A stretch of DNA of 64,000 nucleotides from Chrysemys picta bellii (taxonomy: Eukaryota; Chordata; Testudines; Emydidae), in assembly GCF_011386835.1 (NCBI RefSeq), contig NC_088795.1, positions 17,981,941-18,045,940 on the forward strand. The letters run 5' to 3'. The notes beneath the pieces are model-generated. The model was not told the DNA's origin. It saw only the letters and a program-made list of their open reading frames with translations, and searched no databases. Both the position numbers and the translations under genes were made by a program. Shown in pieces: positions 12,325 to 24,559 of this stretch (the first letter of the stretch is position 1; the number at the start of each line of letters is the position of its first letter).

Positions 12325-13262
12325 ACATAAGAATGGCCATACTGGGTCAAACTAAAGGTCCATCTAGCCTAGTATCCTGTCCTCTGACAGTGGCCAATGG
12401 CTGGTGGCCCAGAGGGAATGAACAGAACATGTAATCATCAAGTGATCCATCCCCTGTCGCCCATTCCCAGATTCTGGCTAACAGAGGCCAGGGACATCAT
12501 TTCTGCCCATCCTGACTAATAGCCATTGATGGACCTATCCTCCATGAATTTATCTAGTTCTTTTTTTGAACCCTGTTATAGTCTTGGCCTTCACAACATA
12601 TTCCAACCTATGGAACTCTTTGCCAACTGTGCACTGCATGAAGAAATACTTCCTTTTGTTTGTTTTAAACCTGCTGCCTATTAATTCCATTTGGTGACTC
12701 CTAGTTCTTGTGTTATGAGACTGAGTAAGTAACACTTCCTTATTTACTTTCTCCACACCAGTCATGATTTTATAGGTGCATATCCCCCCTTAGCCATCTC
12801 TTTTCAAAGATGAAGAGTCCCAATCTTATTAATCTCTCCTCAGACGGAAGCTGTTTCATAACCCTAATCTTTTTTGTTACCCTTTTCTGAACCTTTTCCA
12901 ATTCCAATACATCTTTTTTGAGATGGGGCGACCACATCTGCACACAGTACTCAAGATGTGGGCAAACGGTGGATTTTTATAGAGACAATATGATATTTTC
13001 TGTCTTATTATCTATCCCTTTCTTAATGATTACCAACATTCTGTTTGCTTTTTTGACTGCCACTGCACATTGAGTGGATGTTTTCAATGAACTATCCACA
13101 ATGACTCCAAGATCTCGCTCTTGAATGGTAATAGCTAATTTAGACCCCATCATTTTATACGTATAGTGGGATTATGTTTTCCAATGTGCATTACTTTGCA
13201 TTTATCTACATTGAATTTCATCTGCCATTTTGTTGCCCAGTCACCCAGTTTTAGGAGATCCC
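12325..13262 (-). mobile_element. CR1-family LINE fragment, minus strand
   Basis: Read on the minus strand, about 13262 down to 12970 encodes the C-terminal CR1 reverse-transcriptase region: 'LGDWATKWQMKFNVDKCK', then 'TIQERDLGVIVDSS', then 'AVKKANRMLVIIKK'. The 3' region with the CR1 tail ('...accctagtatggccattctt' type, here diverged) ends near 12328. Several stops and indels are present. The fragment is about 0.94 kb, 5'-truncated and non-functional. Confidence 0.85.
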
Positions 13263-16200
13263 TTTGTGGAGAAACCAATATTTAAAGACTATATATCAGG
13301 TTAGGGCATTAAAATATAGCTCTTTCTTACATAGCCAAAACTCAGGAACCAAACATCTCTGTCTATGGAGTCTTCGGTCTCTCTAGTCCCTCCCCTTGTT
13401 AGGCTGGAGAAATAGAAGACACGTTGCCCTGTTGGATCATTCCCCTGATCTCAGTGCTTCTACCTTTCCCCTTCAGTGGAACTGGAAGATAACTAGAGCT
13501 TGTGGGGGTGGCTGGCAATTTTTCTGCTGATGATCTTCCCAACTGCTGCCTGCTTCAGTGCTCTATATACGTGGTATGAGGCCAGCACTCATGCAGAGCA
13601 GTGGTGCTAAATTTCAGCCAAAGCAGGGACAACTCGCTAGCTGAAAAGCATTGGAAGAAGTATAGCAGTTTGGAGGAGTGCATGTGAGAGGGAGAGGGGT
13701 GGAAAGAATACAGAACTATTTGAAATTTATAAAAAGCACATGTCCAGTGCTCAAGGCTCTATACAGTCATTAACAAACAGAGCTGAATGAATTTAAAAAA
13801 AACCGCCCCCCAAAAACACCACCTCTCTTCACGTCTCCAAAACCTTTGTCATCCCCTAATGAGAGCTCTCCCCCAGAAGAAGCTTCAGAAAACATTACAT
13901 CTTTGTAGCATACCGTGATCATCATCAATTCTGGAAGACCAAGTAGAGGAAAGAGAATTTGAGCATTCAGGATCCCTCAGCCAGTTTGCCCTGCCCAGAG
14001 CCTCCTCTAGTTCGGTGCAAAGAACAGTAAACTTGAGTGCCTAGGCTGATCAGGACTGCCTTGGTAACACATGAGGCGAAAGGCAAGCTGTACAGGACCC
14101 AGGACCCACATCATTCAAGGCTTTGTAGATCAAAAACCAAAAAGGTCTTAAATGTCATTTGAAAATCAACCAGGCACTAGAGCAGATCATAGAGTGTAGG
14201 TATAAATATTCTCCTGGAGGGAAATAACAGAATACTGCTGCCCGGTCAACAGCTGGAAGTTCCCAGCAAGCCCATGGAGACTGAATTGCAGTCATTCACC
14301 CTTAATTTGGAAAGGAATGGAAGACTGGGATCAGAGGCAAGGAAAGGATGCAGCCTTCTTGCTGAGCACAAATGAAAGCCTACACTTGTAAAAACACTCA
14401 CCACCTCAAAGCACCCCCTCGTGGCAAGCCCCAGCGTGTGCCCATCCACTTCCCAGAACCCTATAGGACAGGGAACTCCTCCTCTCAAAATTCAACATCC
14501 CGTGCAGGTGGAGGAAGGCAGAGCTGACTAGTCCCAGGCTTGCTGGGCCACCCCATTACATCCCTCTTGCCAGCTGCTGCTATTTGGAGATCCAGAAGCA
14601 GCTGATGATTCAACAAGCCCCACAGGCTGAGAACCTGGTGGCCCTATCCCCTTGAAGGAACCAATCACCACTTTAGCCTCTGACTGCCTTCCCAGTTCAC
14701 TTGATCCGAGTTGCCTGATAGTGGAGCAAGGATTTGGCAGTGGGAGAGGAGATTGACACGAGTGAACCTGACCAGAGTTGCTTTGGCAGCTGAGGAGAAA
14801 AGTGTGTTCTAAGCACAGGAACGGCCGCCGGGAGCTCCTGAATTCTCATTTCCGCTCCATCCCAGACACTCTGTAGCTTGGGAAAGTCACTTTCTGGGCC
14901 TCAGTTGCTGCATCTTGCAAGTGGGGGTGGTAATACCTACTTGCCTCACAGCACCTAGGTGAGGGTTAAGCAACATTGGTAGAGGGGTTAAAGTGGAAAG
15001 GATTAGGCACAAGCATTTAGTACTAGTGCAGGAGTGCTCAGCACTGGGCTAGGGGTGGAAGTCTTTGACAGCTGGGAAAGAGGACTAATGGGGCTAGTTT
15101 GGGGTAGGCACACTGGTCAGGAGACACAAGGGGCTGGGTCCCTGAGACTGAGAGTTCAGGTTCAGCCAAGCACAAAGCACGTTTTCAGTTTGGCAAACAT
15201 GAACGTAGGGATGAAAATCTGAGCCTGCTGAAATATCCAGCTGCTCACCCCAACAAGGCTAATCACCCCGACATGGCTAATTCATTCTGCTCCACCGTAT
15301 TTGGGGACTTCTCTTTATGAGATAGATACAACTACAGTTACCACAGGTTTATAAAAGACTTCTTTCTAATAGCCATCTCAGTGGGATTCAGTCAGACTCT
15401 TCCCCAGACAAGCTTTCAGTCTTCCTTGACCAACAGGGTTCTAGCAAGTGTCATCCTGCTGGAAGTCCTTAACCAAAAGATTACGGTAGACATGGACACG
15501 TTGCCTTCAGACAATCACAACTGCATCCAGCAATGATAACAGCAGTTATCTGCTTCTCCTTTCCTCACCCTCCCTGCCACCACATCCATAACCCCCAAAG
15601 TTATCTGCATGGGGTTCCATGATTATGTTGAAAATGATTGATTGAGATACAGTTCATTTCATATGCTTCCACTGGTGATATTGTTACAGTAAATTCATCA
15701 TCCTGACACATTCATAATACTTAGACACACTGCTGTGGTTATTACACTCAAATTTGCTGCTGGATTGTTGGCTGAGTTATAAAGCTCGATATGACATATT
15801 GCCTAGAGAAAAAACAAACAAACAGTCTCACCTCTTACATCTCTCACAACTGCCTTCTCTAACTCCAATGTGTTAGAATGTGTCAAACATGGTGGGCAAG
15901 GAGCGAGGAGGTGTTGATATTTTATTTGAATTCAGATTACATTTCCCACTGTGGAGAAGGCAGCTGGGGATGTATATCCACGTGGAGCGCAGCCTGCAGA
16001 TGCTTTAGCTAATTGGCTCCTCGATAGATGCCCTAGTCAAAAGATCCATAAATGACTTTGTGAATCTCCTTCCCACATATTATGATACAAAAGTAAAAGC
16101 AACTAAGCAGGGATTTCCAAGGTGGTAGTTTCATGTTCTTAATCCCATAGTGAAAATATACAATTATTCAATGCATTAAGATCTAAACAATATTCAAGGG

Positions 16201-19200
16201 CAAGGAAAGGTTCTAGGCATAGGCTAATCACACTGCAAAACTTTGCCACATAAATCCAGTCTGAGCAAGAAGCGGAGAGACATCTCTCCCTCCCATGCAT
16301 CTTCACCATCCAAGTCTTGTCAGCAGCAGCAGCAGCTGCTCATCTGAAGCAAGGACACCTGAAGCAGCTGGAAATGTTGGCATCTGTTATTAAAATCCTG
16401 TTTAAATGTATGGCGCCTTTGTAATTTGTCTGCGTGTTCCCGAAACCCTGTGTGTGCATTTTCAAGCCTTTTATTTCACGTCTGTGACTCGTTGCACTTT
16501 ATCTTAGGCATTAGGACGCTCTAACATCTGCCCTGTGTCTGCCCAGCAGAACTTGGTTTCAAAACATCTATATCTTGCTGTGAGGCCAGTGAGTAATCAA
16601 TTTTGTTGAAAACATTTGGAGAGGAAATGAAAAGCTTTTAAAACGTTTTAAGCGCAGGCTTTTGGCTGGCAGCCGGAGTCAATGCCTTTCGCCCTGGGAG
16701 ACCAAGCTCCCAATCGAAGAAGTGTAAAATAAGTTGGTTGGTTTCAGTTTAATCCGACTGAAGAGAGCATTTTGCCTATTCACAAACACAACGCGATTGG
16801 TCAGGCTGTACTTTTGATGTACCATCATCAAAGAGTCATGGATCCCAAGGCTTTTCAATTAGCTTTTTATAAAAAGGAGTTCAGTACTATTCCTTCTTGC
16901 TTTTGCCTTGCTGTCTCAGCAGAACGAAGACTGTACCAAGTGGCAGCCATAACAGAGCTTGTACCAACAATGGCAAGATTGCGTGAAGGGACAGAGAGAC
17001 GGCCAGTACTAGACAAATAGCAAATGCAGGGTAGATAGTAGAAAGAAACAAAGTCCACGAGATTCTGTGGGCTAGATTCCTTATTGCTTGTAAGGCACTT
17101 TGAGATCATCCGACAGCAGGTGCGACAGGAGTACTAGAGCAGTCAAAAAAGATACGTTCAGTTGAGTAACAACATCAGAGAACTGGTACAGAATAAGAGC
17201 AGAAATAAGAGGACTAAGATGGAGAAGGTAGGTAGAAAAAAGCAGCGCATCAAAGAACTAACCTATTTAAAGTAAATCTTAGTACAAAGTTAGAGGCACC
17301 AGCAACAGAAAAAGATCAGTTCAATAGGTAGTAATGAGAAACACAGACGCATGTGTTGTTTTTTGCTGATTCAGGAAGATGGAATAGTCAAGTGTGATAA
17401 AGCTGCACTTGTGTCAGGAAGAATAATGGAGAGAGAGAGAGAAAGACTGTTTGCTGTGTTGTTGTAGCCGTGTCAGCAGAAGCAGAAAGAAGGTTGTTAA
17501 TGACAACGTGGCCAGATACTACAATGAACACCATAGAAAGAACTATAAAAATAAACCTGGAGCAGAGCACTCTGCCGTGGCCAGGCTGACATCTAGATCA
17601 AGCTCAAAATCAGCACAGATACTGCTTTGTGAAAGGAGATCCAAGAGATGGCAGATTTCAAAGTATTTGTGTCCCTCTCTCAAGCAAATAAAACCCTTAT
17701 GTATATCTGTAGTGTGTAGCTACTTTTCTGTTGAATAACTATCCTGACTTGCAATTGCAGAATATATCCACAGTATTTAGACTGTAGATCCAATTTTTGT
17801 CCCAGCCCTTGAAAACAAAAATAGCTGGGGTCCATTTGTAAAACTTTCCCATGTTCACTAACACTAATGCAAACCAACAGCTTCCATAGAACATACGGCG
17901 GCAGACAACAGCCTTATAAAATTAAATTCGCTATGGATTTTCCCATTTTTCTAGAGGCTTTTCCTTAGAAGCATCTCCAGGAAGGAAATAGAATTATATA
18001 CTCTAGCCTCCAGTTAATAGAATAAGCGATGAAATTCTGGCCTTGCTGGCCAGAAAGGATTGGACTTGTGCTTTAGGGGTTAAAAACACCCATTGTGGAC
18101 TACACACAGTGCCTCAATATATTTCTGCCATGCAGTTAATTGCTAAACTATATTGTATCCTATCGGGTCAAAATAAAAATGCATAAAATTGTTTGGGCTC
18201 CTACAGAGAATGTTTATATGATAAGTGCTGCATTTGCACTTTGGATTGAAAAACCTCCTTCTGGACTTCTAATATTCTAGGAAATCTGTAATACATTTCA
18301 AATTAATTAAATTAAACTGAAATCACATATTAGGAATGTGTTAGCCACACCAGATTTGTGTAGAATTGATTTTCTTCGTCAACTAAACTTGACAAGAGTT
18401 ATTCAGTAATCACTCTTTAGAGCTTTTCTTTCCTAACAATTAATGTTTACAAACTGAACTGGCTAAGCGCACGTGATCCCATTGATTTCTAGAGACGGCC
18501 CCCCCATCAGCAGCAGACTGCTAGCGTACCACTTGGGTTCAAGTGTTAGCTGTTTGGGCTTTTGGTGCTGGAGGTCTCAAATTCAATCCCCTTCAGAATC
18601 AGTCACAGTGCCACTGTAGATGATCACAGTTCTGTTGAACATGCAGTAAAAGGACCAAGCTCTACAAGCAACTGTGCCTAGAAACAGCCATTTGATAGTT
18701 CTGAGCCCACTCACCAGCCAGGAGGACACATTTTGACACGACATCCGCTGTTCCTGGAGAGCCTTCTGTGACTCCAGCTGGGGGGAGAATAAGCAGTGCA
18801 GGCCCCTCATTATGGGGAGCCAGTAAAGGGCACTACTTCCCCCACCAGGGCTTCCAGGAAATAACGTATTTCTTACCTCCTTCCGGAAGGGAGGCCTAGG
18901 TATTGACCTCTCCCTAGGGATGCAGCCAGCAGCACACTCCACTGTCTCTGCCCCTCCATGTAGCTGCTTCCTCCTCACCTTTTTTGAAGCACTATCTCCC
19001 CCATCACAAGGCATAGCAGGATACTACATTGTGGGTGGATGGGGAGGGAAGACACCATGCATGAGAAAGAGACTGGGGGTGGGGGCTGAAAGTGATGGTC
19101 AAGTCCAAACGATGGTACATATAAGCATTAGGTTTGAAATCAGCAGGGATGTGCCCCTCTCCCATAGCTCCCGCATTGTCCATACTCTCATACATCTTCC

Positions 19201-21494
19201 TGGCTGTCTAAAGGGCCTCAAAAGCCTCCTTTCAGATGCACTCCTTCCTTTGTCATGGTCCATGCTGTCCCCTACCCATCCTGATGTACTGCCACATCAT
19301 CACATGGACATGAGACCCACCACACTTGGTGAGCTTCCCCCCTTCTAACCTGACCTACTTTAACCATTGCTCCCTGTGGGCATCAGCAGTTTCCCTGTGG
19401 GAGGGAAGCATCACAGTCATTCACATGCAGAGGTGATACCAGCCACCCAGTGCATCACAGAACAAGGCCCTCTGGGTTCAGGATGTGCTCATCTTCTCAG
19501 CAAGGACCTTCCCCTGAGCCATGCCCTGAGGCTAGCCCAGCTTTACCATTGTGCTAGTGCATGGCTCAGTTCTCTTACGGTTGGTCTCATTTTTTTGCCA
19601 TAAGCCAATCCAAACCAACTGCTCATCCTCAGGGTCTTGGGATGCTGAGGATCTTGTAATCTTGGGATGCTGGAACTTGTTCCAATCCGAGTTACCCCAC
19701 TTGGCCAACTGTCTTCCATCTTACCAGGAGAGACAAGACACCATGTTTTTTATGGTGCTGGGATTCTCAGCAGTTTTTCCCCCACTCCTAGCCTGCCTTA
19801 GCAGCTAAGGAGAAATGCTGCTCCCTTCTATGCAACAGAGCTGCACTCTCCATCTAGTGGCAAGTAGTGAGGCTGCCAGACCTCACTGTATCAATGAAAG
19901 AGAAACCATAGGGAGCTAACCCTTGTTGGGAATTCCTGTATAGGTCTAAGGTGAAAGGTAACGTAAGTCAGCAGAAAGAAGAAGGTTTCTCTCATTGGCT
20001 ATGAGGATCTTGGCTGCTGCCCCTGCACCTGCTTCACTTAGCAGCTACACGAAGGAAGGAGACACCCCTCCTCATCCTGTGGGGTGCCAGCAATTAAGCA
20101 GAAGAAAGGAGGATCTCTTTCCCCCACAGGATCAGAGCTCCACAACTATGAACATAGCATCAGAGGAGTTTACAAAGCTGTCAATTAAGATTTCCATTGC
20201 ATTAAGCAATGACATTTACATTTGAAAATAACACAGTAGCACTCTTCACACCTCTCTGCCTCTTCTATCAGGTTACCAAGATTTCGGTTCAGATTAACAT
20301 CTCTTGCTGCAGGGAGGGGCGAACCCAGTTGGAAGGAGCATAGCCATACCGCTGCCCCATAGATCTATTCGATCACCCAAGAACTGAATATGCAGGAAGC
20401 TCTTTGAGGGCAGAAAGTCATTTTGTTCTGTGCTGGTGGAACATTTAGTTTAACGGGGTATGGGCCCACGACTGGGGCTGCTAGAGGCTTCTACAATACA
20501 AATAATAAAATAATAGTTCCAAGTTGCCAGCTCCCAAAGCTAACTCCCAATCCATTCAGCGCCACATGATGCAAAACCACCACGCCTGGACTCTGTATTC
20601 AGCAGCATACTACAGAAAAAATCCCAGTGCTACTTTAATGGACTGAGCATTGCTCAGAGCCATGCCTTGGTGATATAGCTTCTGAAACTCATGGCCATAC
20701 ATGAAGGTTCATGAAGCAATGTCATAGGTCTTGGTTTTGCTGGCAAGGCACCTTTTAGCATTGCTCGTCATAGGCTGGGGTATCACATGGCACACTGCAC
20801 TATAATGACTCTTGAGTGGCAGATAGCGATGCTTTTCCGGCATCTTATGATTGGGACATGACACAATACAAGACCTATGAGGATGAGGGCACAGAAAAGA
20901 TAGATTAGATACAACATAAAAACAGCTGCTAGGCTGAGATAAAGGAAGAACAGCTTTCATAATGAAGGCAGTGTCAAATATCACCACGTAATAAATAAGA
21001 ATTACAATCTCAAACTATTTTGCTGACACAGCACAAGTTTAGAGCCAGCTTTAGCGGGAAGAACTATTATCTACATAGCCGCTAAAAAAATCAAGTAAAC
21101 AACAACAGGGCTAAAAAGTCCCTAATGGATAAAAATGAAGGAATAAAGCAAAGTCAAGTCCAGATTGCCAGGATGTAGATTTATATTCTGGCAGTCAACA
21201 GCTTTGGAAATAAGAGAGCAGGATCATTTTAATAAGCACTTAATTGAGTGCCAGTTTCATAATTCTCTTGGTTCATTACCTTGTTCCAGGCTGATTAGGA
21301 AATAAATATTTTTCTTACTAATACAACTATAGTAATTTGAGTGCGGTTTTAGAAATTAAGCCACTACATTGCCTCTGGTTTTCCTCAAAAAACGATTTAA
21401 TGCTGGCGAAGGGTTGGATCATCAGCTGTAGAAGATGGAACAGTCTCTCTAAGCAGTCCAAGGATTCCCATAATACCCTGCTAATAATAAATAG
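13263..21494. other. Long non-coding stretch
   Basis: No exon, RNA gene or full repeat is defensible across this 8 kb. A plus-strand MIR relic is at about 14862-14960. About 15880-16750 lacks recognisable repeats and could contain conserved non-coding sequence (speculative). Between 18580 and 20250 the sequence is more GC-rich and carries overlapping open frames of 142 and 143 codons on opposite strands, neither of which resembles a known family; I treat them as chance. Confidence 0.5.
14862..14960 (+). repeat. MIR-type SINE relic
   Basis: The order 'tagcttgggaaagtcacttt', 'ctgggcctcagttgctgcat' and 'ggtaatacctacttgcctca' follows the MIR consensus on the plus strand ('gaccttgggcaagtcactt', 'gcctcagtttcctcatctg', 'taatagtacctacctcata'). 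Confidence 0.65.
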
Positions 21495-21670
21495 CTCTGA
21501 CGTAGCACTTTTCATCTGTAGTTTTCCAAGTGCTTTATAAAAGAGGTCAGTATTATTATCCCCATTTTACAGATGGCAAAACAGACACATGGAGGGGAAG
21601 TGACTTGGGCAAAGTCACACAGCAGGCCAGCACTAGACCCTGTCTGGTGCTTTGTTCACTAGGCCACATT
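21495..21670 (-). repeat. MIR-type SINE relic
   Basis: The MIR body is recognisable on the minus strand: 'ttattatccccattttacag' followed by 'gggcaaagtcacacagcagg'. The 5' end near 21495 contains a 'gtgctttataaaagaggtca' phrase that is shared with the copy at 35195-35395, so both may belong to one sauropsid MIR subfamily. Confidence 0.75.
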
Positions 21671-24129
21671 GCCTCAACCCATAATTGGATGAATTATCTC
21701 CAAGGATGAGGGAACTTCACTCTCCATCCCCAAACCGGGCTCTGTCTAGGTCAGTGGGGCACAATTACAATTACATGAGGGTCTAACAGTAAGAATCCTG
21801 AAGTGTATGAGGGGTCCAGACAGTTGCTCCCTTTCCAGCCAGCTTGCCTGGACTTTTGCTATAACGTCCCCATCTCCAGAAACCCACCATCCATTCCAAG
21901 GCTGAAGGGCTAGACAGCAGCTCTTTCTGTCTGTTTGTACTTGTTTGACATGTTTGGGTCCCATGTATGTGCTCTGCATTTAAAATGTGTGCGAGGGCAA
22001 TAGAATAGAGTTACATCCTTATCTAGTTTTTCCAGGTATTTAGCGTTTCTGGAAGCTGATGACGATTAATCCATTTTCTTCTGCACTGAGCCCTGGAGAG
22101 CATGTTGCAAAGGGGAAAAAGAGCATCCTGCCATCTTCCCCAAGTACTTGCTGCAGAAAGAAACTGGCTAATACTGGTCTGGGCTCAATCCCCAAAGTAG
22201 CATAGTGTTCCAAAGAGAAAGGAAGAAAATATCCTCCAGTCAACATAGCAGTGTCAGGTGGCTGTAGGGATTTAAAGAGTTTTGTGTTGTGGTACTGATT
22301 AGTTCAGGGTCCCAAAGTGTGATCTATTATAGATGACTTACTGGCTCATTATTGCAACTGTATCTAGTGGGAGATCATATTCTTTGCACTATTAAGTCAT
22401 GTAGTGTCAGTAACATAGCATCAGTGATTACTGGCATGTCACGGGAACTACACCGCAGACATGCAGCCTTTGCTATCTTTTAAAAAGGAGACTCTCTCAT
22501 TAGGGACACAAAAGGTCAGGAGAGATCTAGTCCTTGGCAATTAATCAGGCCAAATTTATATTAATGTGCCTTTGGAGAAGATGTTCCCCTCTAATCTGTC
22601 ACCAGTCCTCTATACGGTCTGCATTACAGCAGATAGCTGTGGGGAGCAACACTTATTTCAACAGGTTTAATTGTCATCAAACACACACAAGGAAGTGGGT
22701 TGAGCAGGAGGAGAGGGGTGCTGGAAGGAAGCAAAGTCCACAGAGGTTAGTGAACGGCTTTAAATTCACAGCTCTTCAAAGTTAGACAAATTCAAGGATA
22801 ACATTGTATGGGTGGGAGGAGAAAGAGACATTGGTGGGGCCTCGCTGCTTGGCTACTCTAGCTGGGACATCTGCACCAAACCAGAATATGCCAGCTGATA
22901 GTGCATACTGAATACTGGTTATTGAAAGAAGAACATCAGGACATAACAAAGCCACAAAGGCCAAATACTCTGAATGCCAGGACGCAGATATTAACTCAGA
23001 GTCCAAGATTCTATGTACGCTTCATAGACTTGGAACGTTGGCATTTGCAGAATGCTTCCTCATCAACACGGGTTACTCAGAGCACCACAGCTCACTCCAC
23101 TGGCTCCAGTTTGAACAACAAGGGCCAGATTTTTAGAGGTACTTAGGTGCCTAAAGACACAGATAGGCACCTAGTGGGATTTTTAAAAGCACCTAGGCCT
23201 CAAACTCACCTTGGTTTCAATGGAAGTTAGGTCATAGCAGCTCCAGAAAAATCCCAGTAGGCATCTAAATACCTTTGAAAAATCTGGTCCCAAGTCAATT
23301 TCAAGGTGTCAGTCTTAATTTTCAAGCCCCTCAATGATCAGGACACTTGAAGGGCCACCTCACCTTCCCAGGTACTTGACTTCCTTTGATAGCTGCACCG
23401 TTCCTGAAGAGCTGAGCTACTCCTACTAGGATGGAGAGCATCTGTACAGGAGGCAGAATGTTTGCAGCAAGAGGCCCAAGACTTTGGAAATCACTCTCAA
23501 AAGATCTAAAGAGTGACTATGAACTTCAGGGCTGAATGCAAATCCTTCTTAGACCTTTCCTTCTCATACAGCAACTCACAACCTAGTGGCATCTCTGAAA
23601 GCACACACAAAAATCTCACATAGCTGACTCCCCCAGGCAGGTGCAGCAGAGAAGTTACTCTACTGATATAAAGTCACCTTGTATTCGTTTTTAATTCCAG
23701 AATGCAGTCAGATCCCAGAGCAATAGGTGAAGCATAAGAACCTTCATAGACCAGAACAGAAAAATACATCTCTTTTTCCATCACATATCTCCAACTTCTT
23801 TGTGCCGCCTCACAGCACAAGCCATCCAAATGAAATAGTTTCTCCTTATTGATAACCACTCCATCTTTGATAGCACTTCTGAAGATTTCTAGTGTCTAAT
23901 TCAAAGATATCTACTACTGATTACATCTAACTAAAGGAAGATGAACTTATTACCCCCAACCCCATGTCCTTCTCCCATTCTAGTCTCTAGGTTCTCCTCT
24001 CCCCAACCCATCCCCCACAGCCCCATATGCCTTATACCTCCCCTGAGCTACGCCATCCTGCTTTTGTCCACTTCTGGCACCTAAAAATGTACCTCTTACA
24101 AAAGGCCCATAATAAAATAGTTAGCAGTT
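21671..24129. other. Non-coding stretch
   Basis: No gene is supported. About 23105-23300 carries the old repeat with 'ttaggtgcctaaagacacag' and 'ggcatctaaatacctttga' phrases. A short (CA)n tract is at 22680. Confidence 0.5.
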
Positions 24130-24545
24130 ACACCCATAGACCTTTTAGTGCTTTACAAAAGTACTGTTGTCCTCACTTTATCACTTTATAAATAGGGAAA
24201 GTGAAGTACAGAAAGATGAAATCAGGCCCGCTGACAGGGGGTCAAAGGGGGCAATTGCCCAGGGGCAGGCTGCAGGGCTCCTGGACCTAGGCACACAAAA
24301 CCACTCCTGGCCCCGTGCTTTTGGGGGGGGGGCCTATGAGCCAGCGTGACTGGCCAGAGCAGGCGGTCCTGGGAGTGATGGATTTGTCACTTCTGCCCTG
24401 GGCCCTGCCCCCCCAAGGATGGCCCGAGCCCCCAGAATTTCTTTCAGTGGGCCTGGATGAAATTATGTGACTTGCCTGAGATCACAGATCAACTCAGTGA
24501 CAGAGCTGGAAACGAAAACCAAATCTTTTCAACTGATCTGGGATA
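24130..24545 (-). repeat. MIR-type SINE relic split by a hAT MITE
   Basis: The left part (24130-24222, 'ttagtgctttacaaaagtac' and 'aaatagggaaagtgaagtac') and the right part (24456-24545, 'gtgacttgcctgagatcaca' and 'agtgacagagctggaaacg') join into one MIR-like SINE on the minus strand once the insertion at 24223-24455 is removed. The nested order shows that the hAT moved after the SINE was fixed. Confidence 0.7.
24223..24455. mobile_element. hAT MITE with perfect 8-bp target duplication
   Basis: The ends are caggcccgctga and tcagtgggcctg (inverted repeat with one mismatch). The flanks are the direct duplication gatgaaat at 24215-24222 and 24456-24463. The 233-bp body is GC-rich and contains poly-G and poly-C tracts but no open frame. 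It belongs to the same style as the element at 35409-35649, although the sequences are not the same. Confidence 0.9.
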
Positions 24546-24559
24546 AGTGACTGGTCTCT

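Noticed and set aside
18583..19348. Overlapping 143- and 142-codon frames on opposite strands
   Set aside because: Their positions overlap antisense in a GC-richer patch. Neither has recognisable domains, signals or splice structure.
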